In this document: one piece after another, positions 16,250-25,084 of the stretch
Layout of the letters: every line of letters starts with the position of its first letter
Numbering within the stretch: the stretch's first letter is position 1
From: Acidobacteriota bacterium
GTDB lineage: Bacteria; Acidobacteriota; Blastocatellia; Chloracidobacteriales; Chloracidobacteriaceae
DNA length: 64,000 nucleotides
NCBI GenBank assembly: GCA_016208495.1
Contig: JACQXX010000016.1
Span: forward strand, 1 to 64,000
Direction of reading: 5' to 3'
Notes under the pieces: generated by a model
Seen by the model: the letters and a program-made list of their open reading frames with translations, nothing else
Told to the model about the DNA's origin: nothing
The model's database searches: none
Made by a program: the position numbers and the translations under genes

Positions 16250-19200
16250 ATGAACAGCCAGGATTCGGCACGCCCCATAAGCCGTTTCTGCAGACCACAC
16301 CCTGTCTGGCGTGTGATCGTGCTCCTGGTGTCTCTGATCGGTCTTTCATCGCCGGGCCGGGCGCTGGAACCAGCCAAAAACATTACCCAATACATCCACG
16401 ATGTCTGGCAGGATGAACTTCCACAGGTGTCAGTGTTGACAGTCGCCCAAACCCAAGATGGGTATCTCTGGCTTGGCACCTATGAGGGACTGGTCCGCTT
16501 TGACGGCATTCAGTTCAGCGTCGTTCACCCGCAAAATCTGAACATTCCCAAAAGCAACGGGGTCTTTTCCCTGTTTGAAGATTCACAGGCCCGCCTGTGG
16601 GTCGGAACAGTTGGCGGAGGACTCCTGTGCCTCAAGAATGGACAATTTTCTGGCTATTCAATCCAGAACGGGTTGCCAGATAACAGCGTGCGCGCCATTT
16701 GCGAAGATCAAAAAGGCAATATCTGGATTGGAACGGAAGATGGTCTTGGGTTGCTTGAAAATGGCAAAATCCGGGTATTTACCACTCGGGATGGCCTGGG
16801 CAGCAATGTGATTCGGACCCTCTGCTGCGATCAGGCCGGAAGAGTCTGGGTTGGCACTATTGGCGGCCTCTCGTGCTTTGAAAATGGCGCCTTTACCTGC
16901 CTGACCACAACCCAGGGACTGCCAAACAATCGGGTGAATGCAATTTATGAAGACCGCCAACATACCATTTGGGTTGGGACCGAAGGCGGGGGCTTGAGTC
17001 GGTGGCAAAATGGTCACTTTCAGAACTACACGGCTCAGCAAGGGCTCGCCAACAATATCATTTTGTCAGTTTTGGAAGACCGGGATGGCAATCTGTGGAT
17101 TGGCACCGATGGTGGCGGGTTAAACCGGTTGAAAAAAGATGGGACCATCGCTCGCTTTTCGTCCAAAGATGGCCTTTCCCAGAATGCCGTTCGGTCACTC
17201 TTTGAAGACCGTGAGGGCAGTTTGTGGGTCGGCACCAGCAGCGGTCTCAATCGGCTTCGCGATGGGAAGTTTGTGACCTACACGGTCCAGGACGGGCTTT
17301 CAAATAACTACCTGCGGACGATTTTTGAAGACCGCCAGGGAACCGTCTGGCTTGGGAGCGAAGGTGGCGGGCTCACCAGCTTTCGAAATGGGGCATTTAC
17401 TTCCTACACCACCGACCAGGGGTTAGCCAGTAACCTGGTGCGCACCGCTTGTGAAGATCTGGAAGGCAATATCTGGGTGGGAACCAACACCGGGCTCAGT
17501 TGCCTGAAAAATGGAACGTTTACCACCTATACCACCAAAGACGGGCTGGCGAATGACAACCTGTATGTCATTTATTGTGATCGGGCTGGCCGCATCTGGA
17601 TTGGCACCGCCTTTGCCGGACTTAATGTGTATGAAAATGGCCGCTTTCATACCTACACCACCAAAGATGGGCTGGCCAATAACAGCGTGCGGGCGATTTT
17701 TGAAGATCGCCAGGGTGGGTTCTGGATCGGAACCAACAGCGGGCTCAGTTATTTCAAAAATGGTGTTTTCAAAAACTACACGACCCAAAGCGGAATCATC
17801 AACGACCGGGTCTTTGCCTTCTTTGAAGATACGGACGGATCAATCTGGATGGGCACCAATGGGGGGTTAGCCCACTTCGGCCAGGGCCGGTTTACCAATT
17901 ACACGACCAAAGACGGACTGTTTGATGATGTTGCTTTTCAGATTTTGGAAGACAATCAGGGCCAGTTCTGGATGGGGTGCAACAAAGGGCTTTACTGTGT
18001 TCCCAAACGGGCATTTGAACAGCTTGACCGGCGGGAAATTGCCGTGCTGCCCTGTGTGTCATATGGCAAAACGGATGGCATGCGGACCAATCAGTGCAAT
18101 GGCGGCTCACAGCCATCCGCCTGGAAAACCCGAAATGACAAACTCTGGTTTCCAACCGCCAAGGGTGCCGTGGTCATTGATCCAATGTCCATCAAATTAA
18201 ATCAACTGGCACCACCCGTTGTCATTGAGGCGGTGGTGCAAGGTTCTGAAAAATTTGTTCCGTCAACGTTCCTGACCTTTGAACCTGGAGAAAATCGGTT
18301 TGAGTTTCGTTATGCCGGGCTCAGTTACCTGGCCCCTGAAAAAGTTCGGTTCAAATGCAAGCTGGAAGGCTTTGACCCGACCTGGGTTGATGTCGGGACC
18401 CGGCGCGTGGCCTACTACACCAATTTGCCCGCCCGTACCTACACCTTCCGGGTCATGGCGTGCAATAACGATGGCGTCTGGAACGAAATTGGCACCAGCT
18501 TTCGCTTTCGATTAAAACCACCACTCTGGCAAACGTGGTGGGCTTATACACTGTACCTGCTTACGATTGCCGCCGTGATCTATGGCAGCGTGCAGTGGCG
18601 ATTGAACCAGTTACATCGCCGGGCGCTGTTGCTGGAAAGCAAAGTGGTTGAACGAACCCAGGAACTGGCCCAGGCTAACCAGCAGTTAGAAAGTTCACAA
18701 AAAGAAACCCTGTGGAAAAATGAGCAACTCCTGGTGGTCAATCAGGAAGTCGAGCGCAAAAACGAGCAACTTGACCGTAAAAACCGTGAGCTGGATACCA
18801 AAATTGCCGAATTGGCCAAAAAGAACGACGAACTGCTGGCGTCGCAAAAACAGGCGGATCGAATCTTTTCAGCCTTAGCCGAAGCATTACCCGGCACGGT
18901 GCTGGATGGCAAATATCGGCTCGATGAAAAAATCGGGAGCGGTGGGTTTGGCGCCGTTTTCCGAGCTGCTCACCTTGGCCTCAATCGCCCGGTGGCGATC
19001 AAAGTCTTTAAACCCAAACCTGGAAACGATTCACCGGAAGCGGTTGAGCGGTTTCGCCGGGAAGGAATTTCCGCCTGCCGGGTCAATCATCCCAATGCCA
19101 TCACGGTCCTTGATTCCAGTATTTCATCCGAAGGTATCGCCTATCTGGTGATGGAACTGCTGGAAGGCCACACGCTGACCAGCGAGCTGCAGCGAGCGGG

Positions 19201-20050
19201 GCGGCTCTCACTCAAACGATGCGCCGAAATCATCCTTCCGGTGTGCCAGGTGCTTGACGAAGCGCACCGGGCCGGACTCGTCCACCGCGATATCAAGCCT
19301 GACAATATCTACCTCCATCAAACCAAAGAAGGCGAAATCGTCAAAGTTCTGGATTTTGGAATTGCCAAGTTGATGGACGATACCAACGACTCAAATCTCC
19401 AAAATCTGACTGAAACGGGTGGCATTGTCGGTACCCCAACCTATATGTCACCGGAACGCCTGAAAGGTGATGAGTATGATGGACGGGCCGATGTGTACAG
19501 TTTGGGGATTGTGCTTTATGAAATGCTCTCTGGGCGAGTGCCCTTTCAGCCTTCCAGCCGAGGGGTGGTTGAGGTCATGCTCAAACATCTCAATCACCAG
19601 CCGCCGCCGTTGCGCGATACGTTGCCGGATTTACCAATCAGTGTTGAGTTTGTGGTCATGGCCTCGCTTCGGAAGGTGGCCACTGATCGCCCAAACGCGA
19701 TTGAGTTTGGAAACTTACTGTCCAGGGCCGTGGCTGAGAGTCTCGGGGTGGATCAGGAAGTATTTTATCGAAGCGGCCCCATTACCGCGCCACTCCCGCT
19801 TCCAACTCAGCAACTGGACAGCCAGCAAACCAACTATCACCATCTGGCTCATGCCGAAACACTGCATGGGGCATTTACCATGGAGGATCATCCCACGATT
19901 GTGGGGAATCGCTGGGACAAAGATGATACGCCGACTATCATCGGCCACCAGCCCCTGACAACCAATGTTATTTCGGAAGCCGCTTCGGAACGAACCACGG
20001 AGCGAAAACTCACTGAAAAAGTTATCCCCAAAGAAGAAACCCTGACTTGA
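16250..20050 (+). CDS. propeller sensor fused to Ser/Thr protein kinase
   Basis: A 1266-residue transmembrane receptor. The signal peptide covers about 1-39. Residues 55-615 hold 13 W(I/V/L)GT blades of the two-component-regulator propeller type; a Y_Y_Y domain lies at about 675-760, one membrane helix at 765-783 and a coiled coil at 790-880. The kinase domain starts at LDGKYRLDEKIGSGGFGAVF (about 884), with lysine K918, HRDIKPDN (D1014), DFG and GTPTYMSPERL all present, so it should be active. The tail (about 1160-1266) repeats HPTIVG and TPTIIG. Propeller-Y_Y_Y sensors normally end in a histidine kinase; here a eukaryotic-type kinase replaces it. An external ligand probably drives phosphorylation of Ser/Thr targets. 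Confidence 0.92.
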   Translation: MNSQDSARPISRFCRPHPVWRVIVLLVSLIGLSSPGRALEPAKNITQYIHDVWQDELPQVSVLTVAQTQDGYLWLGTYEGLVRFDGIQFSVVHPQNLNIPKSNGVFSLFEDSQARLWVGTVGGGLLCLKNGQFSGYSIQNGLPDNSVRAICEDQKGNIWIGTEDGLGLLENGKIRVFTTRDGLGSNVIRTLCCDQAGRVWVGTIGGLSCFENGAFTCLTTTQGLPNNRVNAIYEDRQHTIWVGTEGGGLSRWQNGHFQNYTAQQGLANNIILSVLEDRDGNLWIGTDGGGLNRLKKDGTIARFSSKDGLSQNAVRSLFEDREGSLWVGTSSGLNRLRDGKFVTYTVQDGLSNNYLRTIFEDRQGTVWLGSEGGGLTSFRNGAFTSYTTDQGLASNLVRTACEDLEGNIWVGTNTGLSCLKNGTFTTYTTKDGLANDNLYVIYCDRAGRIWIGTAFAGLNVYENGRFHTYTTKDGLANNSVRAIFEDRQGGFWIGTNSGLSYFKNGVFKNYTTQSGIINDRVFAFFEDTDGSIWMGTNGGLAHFGQGRFTNYTTKDGLFDDVAFQILEDNQGQFWMGCNKGLYCVPKRAFEQLDRREIAVLPCVSYGKTDGMRTNQCNGGSQPSAWKTRNDKLWFPTAKGAVVIDPMSIKLNQLAPPVVIEAVVQGSEKFVPSTFLTFEPGENRFEFRYAGLSYLAPEKVRFKCKLEGFDPTWVDVGTRRVAYYTNLPARTYTFRVMACNNDGVWNEIGTSFRFRLKPPLWQTWWAYTLYLLTIAAVIYGSVQWRLNQLHRRALLLESKVVERTQELAQANQQLESSQKETLWKNEQLLVVNQEVERKNEQLDRKNRELDTKIAELAKKNDELLASQKQADRIFSALAEALPGTVLDGKYRLDEKIGSGGFGAVFRAAHLGLNRPVAIKVFKPKPGNDSPEAVERFRREGISACRVNHPNAITVLDSSISSEGIAYLVMELLEGHTLTSELQRAGRLSLKRCAEIILPVCQVLDEAHRAGLVHRDIKPDNIYLHQTKEGEIVKVLDFGIAKLMDDTNDSNLQNLTETGGIVGTPTYMSPERLKGDEYDGRADVYSLGIVLYEMLSGRVPFQPSSRGVVEVMLKHLNHQPPPLRDTLPDLPISVEFVVMASLRKVATDRPNAIEFGNLLSRAVAESLGVDQEVFYRSGPITAPLPLPTQQLDSQQTNYHHLAHAETLHGAFTMEDHPTIVGNRWDKDDTPTIIGHQPLTTNVISEAASERTTERKLTEKVIPKEETLT

Positions 20051-20261
20051 AACAACCAGCGGGGCACGGTAACATAACAACCCTTTCTGTCTCGTCACCT
20101 TTCTGTTCAACAATCCAGTAATTCCCAAATTGAACTTCTTAAGAATGGAGGCAAAGGCAATCTACACGATGCGAGAATACACCGAACTGCGGGCAGGTTA
20201 ACCAGCAACGACCAACTGTCTGGCGCGCTTGCCCTGAAAGAAAACAACCAGGAGGTTTCTT

Positions 20262-20483
20262 ATGGGTAAGCAAATGGCACCGCTTGACGCTCTTTCTGAC
20301 CGCAATCGAATCGCCGAGATTGAAAGCACCCGCCCCAGTACGACGCGACTGGATTCAACTGACGATGACCTGCTTTCGGTGTTGGCCAAAGCCACCGAAA
20401 ATGTTCGCGCTCAACAGGTGTTTGCCTGGGAGCAAATCCGCCGTCAGTCCCAATACCGGGCAGCCGGATCACACTTTTGGTAA
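20262..20483 (+). CDS. small hypothetical protein
   Basis: A 73-residue protein with a strong ribosome site (AGGAGG eight bases before ATG 20262) and a strong terminator after it, which together make it a convincing single gene. It is polar, rich in Asp, Arg, Ser and Thr, helical near 35-65 (DDDLLSVLAKATENVRAQQV), and ends in aromatic GSHFW. I recognise no family and see no signal or membrane segment. It could bind a partner through its helix; function unknown. Confidence 0.7.
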   Translation: MGKQMAPLDALSDRNRIAEIESTRPSTTRLDSTDDDLLSVLAKATENVRAQQVFAWEQIRRQSQYRAAGSHFW

Positions 20484-20505
20484 ATCCACCAATCACTCAC
20501 TGAAT

Positions 20506-20560
20506 TTGAGGTTTCGGTGTAGGCAGCACTGTGGCTGCCGCCGAAACCTCAATTGTTTTT
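20506..20560 (+). terminator. Rho-independent terminator of the 73-residue gene
   Basis: Outer stem TTGAGGTTTCGG (20506-20517) and CCGAAACCTCAA (20541-20552), with an inner stem GGCAGC/GCTGCC (20522-20527 and 20534-20539), followed by TTGTTTTT. A strong intrinsic terminator 23 bases after the stop codon. Confidence 0.88.
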
Positions 20561-20681
20561 GGCCGGTGACTGCCGTTATCCATCAGAAAGTATTGCGCTT
20601 TTGAAACCGGGTGGTTTACAAATTGGGTTCAATCCGGCTCAATTCAGCCTCATCCAATTTTTCGCTCCCAGGTGCCCGCCA

Positions 20682-21044
20682 ATGACCCACGAAGAAATAG
20701 AGCGGACGATTCAGTTTTTGCTGGATCAAACAGCCAAACTCACCACCGACCTGGAGTGGGTGACCAGTTCGCACGCATCACTCCTCCATAATGTGGATCG
20801 GCTGGCAACCGTGGTCAGCAAGCTGGCCAATGCCGTCGAGAAAGTCATTGACATTCAGGAACAGGTGGCCGTTCGCGAAGCCGCCAGACCCGTCCAGCAG
20901 GCCGAACAGCAACGCCAGGTTGATGAAAAACTGGAAGATTTGTCAGAGCGAGTGGATATTTTCATTACCACCGTCGAACGCTATATCTCGGAAAAACAGC
21001 ATCGCCGCCGGATATCAAAAAAGTCGCCATCAGATGGCGAATGA
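20682..21044 (+). CDS. coiled-coil hypothetical protein
   Basis: A 120-residue, charged, fully helical protein: MTHEEIERTIQFLLDQTAKL, then heptad-like Leu/Val spacing through residue 105 and a basic end (HRRRISKKSP). It resembles short coiled-coil proteins that form filaments or act as adaptors; no specific family. ATG 20682 starts the helical part, while the upstream in-frame extension (from 20553) overlaps the preceding terminator and is unlikely. rsmD follows 102 bases on. Confidence 0.65.
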   Translation: MTHEEIERTIQFLLDQTAKLTTDLEWVTSSHASLLHNVDRLATVVSKLANAVEKVIDIQEQVAVREAARPVQQAEQQRQVDEKLEDLSERVDIFITTVERYISEKQHRRRISKKSPSDGE

Positions 21045-21146
21045 TCCCTTAAATGGAAATGAACCAGCGTTTCCCTGGGCAAAAATGGGCAAAAAATCGC
21101 AAATCATCCCGATTTATGCTAACGTGCGACGCTTTTGTGGAAAACC

Positions 21147-21698
21147 ATGCGCATCATTTCCGGACAATTCAAAGGCAGGCGGATCCGAACCGTTGATGGA
21201 CTCAGTGTCCGACCAACGTCGGACCGGCTGCGTGAAACACTCTTCAATATCTTGTCAACGCAGGTTGTGGAGGCCCGCTTTTTAGATCTGTGTGCCGGCT
21301 CAGGCGCGGTTGGAATTGAAGCCTGTAGCCGAGGCGCCAGTCAGGTCACCTTTGTTGAAAATGCACGGCATGCCGTCCGAATGCTGATTGACAACCTGAC
21401 CGCACTCGGGATTGAAGATGGCGTTGAGCTGATCCAGCGTGATGTACTCAAAGCGCTCAAGCAATTGATGACGGAAGAACGCGCCTACGATTTCATTTTT
21501 TTTGATCCGCCCTACGCCTCACCCGTCTATCAACCGGTGTTGAAACAACTGGGTGAAAGCAAGCTGCTGTCACCCGACGGATGGCTGGTGGTTGAGCACC
21601 ACGCCAAGCAAACGCTGCCGGAAACGGTGGGCCTGCTGCGCCGCTTTCGCGAAGTCCGCCAGGGCGAGACGTCGTTGAGTTTTTATGCCAATGTGTAG
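21147..21698 (+). CDS. rsmD: 16S rRNA (guanine(966)-N(2))-methyltransferase
   Basis: A 183-residue RsmD. The N-terminus MRIISGQFKGRRI and RPTSDRLRETLFNIL are the family signature; the SAM site is FLDLCAGSGAVGIEA (about 49-63) and the catalytic motif is FFDPPYASPVY (about 121). It methylates N2 of G966 in helix 31 of 16S rRNA on the assembling 30S subunit. ATG 21147 matches the conserved start. coaD, a common downstream neighbour, is absent. The stop codon TAG is the first unit of a 7-bp tandem array. Confidence 0.93.
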   Translation: MRIISGQFKGRRIRTVDGLSVRPTSDRLRETLFNILSTQVVEARFLDLCAGSGAVGIEACSRGASQVTFVENARHAVRMLIDNLTALGIEDGVELIQRDVLKALKQLMTEERAYDFIFFDPPYASPVYQPVLKQLGESKLLSPDGWLVVEHHAKQTLPETVGLLRRFREVRQGETSLSFYANV

Positions 21699-21835
21699 TC
21701 AGTAGTCAGTAGTCAGTAGTCAGTAGTCAGTAGTCAGTAGTCAGTAGTCAGTAGTCAGTAGTCAGTAGTCAGTAGTCAGTAGTCAGTAGTCAGTAGTCAG
21801 TAGTCAGTAGTCAGTAGTCAGTAGTCAGTAGTCAC
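21696..21835. repeat. AGTAGTC heptamer array, about 20 copies
   Basis: About 140 bp of near-perfect 7-bp tandem units (GTAGTCA) starting with the stop codon of rsmD and ending at a short inverted tail, CACTACTGACGACTGACC (to about 21850). It is the longest and most uniform array in the window, so it is probably young or actively changing in length. Confidence 0.95.
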
Positions 21836-21888
21836 TACTGACGACTGACCTGCTTTTATCCTCATTCTTTCCCTATACCCCACCCAAA

Positions 21889-22842
21889 ATGTCCCAATAC
21901 GTTCAACAAGTTGTCGATCATGTTCGGTATCAGCTTCATCAAGTGATTGTCGGTCAGGACGCAGTGATTGATCAGGTATTGATCGGATTGCTCGCTGAAG
22001 GACACGTGCTGGTTGAAGGCGTTCCCGGTACGGCGAAAACCCTCCTGGTCAAAACTCTGGGGATGATCCTGGGTGCCCATTTCAACCGCATCCAGTTCAC
22101 TCCGGACTTGATGCCGGCAGATGTGACCGGAACCAATATCGTCAATCTCAACACCGGGTTATTCACGCTCCGCCAGGGACCAATTTTTACGGACCTGCTG
22201 CTGGCTGACGAAATCAACCGCACCCCTCCGAAAACCCAGGCGGCGTTGCTCGAAGCCATGGAAGAACGGCAAGTGACGATTGATGGCGAACGGCATCCGC
22301 TCTCGCCGTTATTTATGGTTCTCGCCACCCAGAATCCGATTGAGTACGAAGGCACCTACCCCCTTCCCGAAGCCCAGTTGGACCGGTTTCTGCTCAAAAT
22401 CCTGATTGACTATCCGTCAATTGAAGAAGAGTTGCAGGTCATCAGCAACTGGAATTCCGGGTTTAATGCCAAGCGACTGCAGGAACTGAACCTGACACCG
22501 CTTTCTGATCTGGCTATTGTGAGCGAATGTCGCCGATTGGTGCGAGCGGTAACCGCCGAGCCTGGGATTCAACGCTATATCGTCAATATCATTCGCCATT
22601 CCCGAAACTTCATCCACCTGAGTTGGGGGGCCAGCCCCCGCGCGGCGGTTGCCCTGCTGATGTGCAGCAAAGCCAATGCGGCGATGCAGGGACGTGCCTT
22701 TATCACACCGGATGACGTCAAAACGGTGGTCAAACCCGTGCTCCGCCATCGCATCGTGCTTCATTCGGAGGCTCAGGTGGCGGGCATCACGCCTGATCAG
22801 GTGGTAGATGATCTGGTCGCACGGGTGGAAGTGCCAAGGTAA
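21889..22842 (+). CDS. MoxR-family AAA+ ATPase
   Basis: A 317-residue MoxR AAA+ ATPase. Walker A is GVPGTAKT (about 45-52), Walker B LLADEINR (about 104-111), sensor 1 [20 protein letters not shown] (about 144), and the C-terminal lid domain ends at 317. MoxR proteins act as chaperones for VWA-domain proteins and metal cofactor insertion. The usual partners (DUF58 and VWA/BatA genes) are not next to it: the following gene is hutU, beyond a repeat element. The TAA stop overlaps the left end of that element. Confidence 0.92.
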   Translation: MSQYVQQVVDHVRYQLHQVIVGQDAVIDQVLIGLLAEGHVLVEGVPGTAKTLLVKTLGMILGAHFNRIQFTPDLMPADVTGTNIVNLNTGLFTLRQGPIFTDLLLADEINRTPPKTQAALLEAMEERQVTIDGERHPLSPLFMVLATQNPIEYEGTYPLPEAQLDRFLLKILIDYPSIEEELQVISNWNSGFNAKRLQELNLTPLSDLAIVSECRRLVRAVTAEPGIQRYIVNIIRHSRNFIHLSWGASPRAAVALLMCSKANAAMQGRAFITPDDVKTVVKPVLRHRIVLHSEAQVAGITPDQVVDDLVARVEVPR

Positions 22843-23019
22843 GGAAGAAAGTGGTTAGTGGTTAGTGGTTGGTTCTTAGTTCCTGGTTCTTCTTTGAAAG
22901 CATTGATTTCTAACCACTAACCACTCACCACTCACTACTCACCACTCACCACTCACCACTCACCACTTTCTTCCTTCTCCATTCTCAATTCTTCATTCTT
23001 CATTCTTCATTCTTCATTC
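22841..23019. repeat. GTGGTTA/TAACCAC heptamer element (copy 1)
   Basis: Inverted ends AAGGAAGAAAGTGGT (22841-22855) and ACCACTTTCTTCCTT (22962-22976) enclose GTGGTTA units, GGTTCTT-like units, a core ATTGATTTCTAACCAC and TAACCAC/CACTCAC units. A tail of CATTCTT heptamers runs to about 23019. Related copies at 39003-39147 (inverted) and 40867-41055 share the core TTGATTTCTAACCACTAACC. The left end holds the last two bases of the MoxR stop. Confidence 0.9.
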
Positions 23020-23026
23020 AAAACCT

Positions 23027-24676
23027 ATGTCACGAATTATTCGCGCCCCGCGGGGCACCACACTCAGTTGCAAGGGCTGGCATCAGGAAGCCGCCCTGCG
23101 GATGTTAATGAACAATCTGGATCCGGACGTTGCCGAGCGACCCGAAGCCCTGGTTGTCTATGGAGGAACGGGCAAAGCTGCCCGCAACTGGCAATGTTTT
23201 GATGCCATTGTGCGTAGCCTGCAGAGCCTCGAAAACGATGAAACTCTGCTGGTGCAGTCTGGGAAACCAGTTGGGATCATTCGCACGCACGAATTTGCTC
23301 CCCGCGTCCTGATTGCCAATTCAAATCTGGTTGGAAACTGGGCCAACTGGGATGAATTTCGCCGACTGGAAGAACTTGGCCTCCTGATGTATGGCCAGAT
23401 GACGGCGGGAAGCTGGATCTATATCGGCACCCAGGGCATTTTGCAGGGCACGTATGAAACCTTTGCCGCTGTTGCAGATCGCGATTTCGGCGGCACGCTT
23501 GAAGGAAAACTGGTGGTAACTGGTGGGATGGGAGGCATGGGTGGAGCGCAACCGCTGGCAGCCACGATGAATGGCGCCGCCTTCCTGGGTATTGATGTGG
23601 ATCCGGCCCGGATTGAAAAACGCATTCAGACTGGCTACTGCGACCGAATGACTTCCAATCTCGACGAAGCGCTCACCTGGCTTGACGAAGCCCGCTCCCG
23701 AAAATCACCGCTTTCGGTTGGTCTGGTTGGAAACTGTGCTGAAGTGTTGCCGGAAATGGTTCGGCGCGGGATTGTCCCTGATGTCCTCACCGATCAAACC
23801 AGTGCTCACGACCCGCTCAATGGCTATGTTCCCGCAGGTCTTTCGCTGGATGAAGCCGACACGCTCCGCCGTGAAAACCCGGTCGAATACGTCAAGCGGT
23901 CGCAAGCCTCGATGGGAACTCATATTCTGGCCATGCGGGCGCTGCAGGATCGAGGCGCCGTAACGTTTGACTATGGGAACAACCTTCGCAAACAGGCTGA
24001 AATTTCAGGGGTTACTGATGCCTTCAAAATTCCGGGCTTCGTCCCGGAATACATCCGCCCGCTGTTTTGTGAAGGCAAAGGACCGTTTCGCTGGGCGGCG
24101 CTTTCGGGCAACCCGGAAGATATTCGCAAAACCGACAGCCTCGTCCAGGAAATGTTTCCGCACAACGAGTCATTGCAACGCTGGATTCGACTGGCAAGTG
24201 AAAAAATCCACTTCCAGGGTCTTCCGGCACGGATTTGCTGGCTGGGTTATGGTGAACGGGCGGAATTTGGCGTGGCGCTCAATGAACTGGTTCGCCGTGG
24301 ACAGGTCGAAGCACCAATTGTCATTGGGCGCGACCATCTGGACTGCGGGTCGGTGGCGTCTCCGTATCGTGAAACCGAAGCTATGAAAGACGGGTCGGAT
24401 GCGATTGCCGACTGGCCGATTTTGAACGCGCTCGTCAACACGGCCTCGGGCGCCAGTTGGGTTTCGTTCCATCACGGCGGAGGCGTCGGCATTGGATACA
24501 GCCTGCACGCTGGTCAGGTCACCGTGGTGGACGGCACCGACGAATCAGCCAAACGCGCCGAGCGTGTGCTGACTAACGACCCGGCCATGGGCGTTTTCCG
24601 GCACGTTGATGCCGGGTATGAGGAAGCCGACCACACCGCCGAAACCAAAGGCGTGAAAATCCCGATGAAACCCTAA
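23027..24676 (+). CDS. hutU: urocanate hydratase
   Basis: A 549-residue urocanase, full length for the family. It converts urocanate to 4-imidazolone-5-propionate, the second step of histidine breakdown, with tightly bound NAD+. Visible signatures: the early [26 protein letters not shown], the Gly-rich NAD-binding [18 protein letters not shown] (about 165-182), [13 protein letters not shown] and the C-terminal [17 protein letters not shown]. It is not in an operon with hutH, hutI or hutG here, and no HutC-type operator is obvious. The start follows a heptamer tract with no clear ribosome site. Confidence 0.95.
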   Translation: MSRIIRAPRGTTLSCKGWHQEAALRMLMNNLDPDVAERPEALVVYGGTGKAARNWQCFDAIVRSLQSLENDETLLVQSGKPVGIIRTHEFAPRVLIANSNLVGNWANWDEFRRLEELGLLMYGQMTAGSWIYIGTQGILQGTYETFAAVADRDFGGTLEGKLVVTGGMGGMGGAQPLAATMNGAAFLGIDVDPARIEKRIQTGYCDRMTSNLDEALTWLDEARSRKSPLSVGLVGNCAEVLPEMVRRGIVPDVLTDQTSAHDPLNGYVPAGLSLDEADTLRRENPVEYVKRSQASMGTHILAMRALQDRGAVTFDYGNNLRKQAEISGVTDAFKIPGFVPEYIRPLFCEGKGPFRWAALSGNPEDIRKTDSLVQEMFPHNESLQRWIRLASEKIHFQGLPARICWLGYGERAEFGVALNELVRRGQVEAPIVIGRDHLDCGSVASPYRETEAMKDGSDAIADWPILNALVNTASGASWVSFHHGGGVGIGYSLHAGQVTVVDGTDESAKRAERVLTNDPAMGVFRHVDAGYEEADHTAETKGVKIPMKP

Positions 24677-24693
24677 CCACGCTCCTCAAAAAA

Positions 24694-24860
24694 TGACAAG
24701 ATGACCAAATGACAGGGTGACAGAGTGACACGGTGACTTTTTGACAAGATGAGACAGTGATGATTTATCACCTTGTCATCCTGTCACCCTGTCATCCTGT
24801 CACCTTGTCATCCTGTCACCTTGTCATCCTGTCACCTTGTCACCTTGTCATCCTGTCAAT
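24694..24860. repeat. TGACAAGG octamer array with inverted arm
   Basis: Left arm 24694-24757 (TGACAAGA, TGACAGGG, TGACACGG units), right arm 24767-24860 (CACCTTGT, CATCCTGT, CACCCTGT units). It lies 17 bases after the hutU stop. The rest of the gap to the next gene (24861-25084) shows no gene, terminator or repeat that I can identify. Confidence 0.9.
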
Positions 24861-25084
24861 GAATCACCTTGCCACCCGGACGGCTTCCCTCTCTTTTGCC
24901 CTCAGCCAAACTCGGTTACAATCCCACCTGCTCTTCAGTGAGATGGGCACCTTCTGATTTTTGACTTCTTGCCTTTCTCTGTTCCCTCACTTGCCCAAAA
25001 AATCCTGCAAAATCTTTTGGTTCAGTCTGTTTCTTCCAGTGTACAGCCTGGGTGTGCGGTACCTGGTCTGTCGAGGTTTGAAGT

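Noticed and set aside
21696-21835. CRISPR-like array
   Set aside because: Units are 7 bp, contiguous and without spacers; none of the repeat loci has a CRISPR layout.
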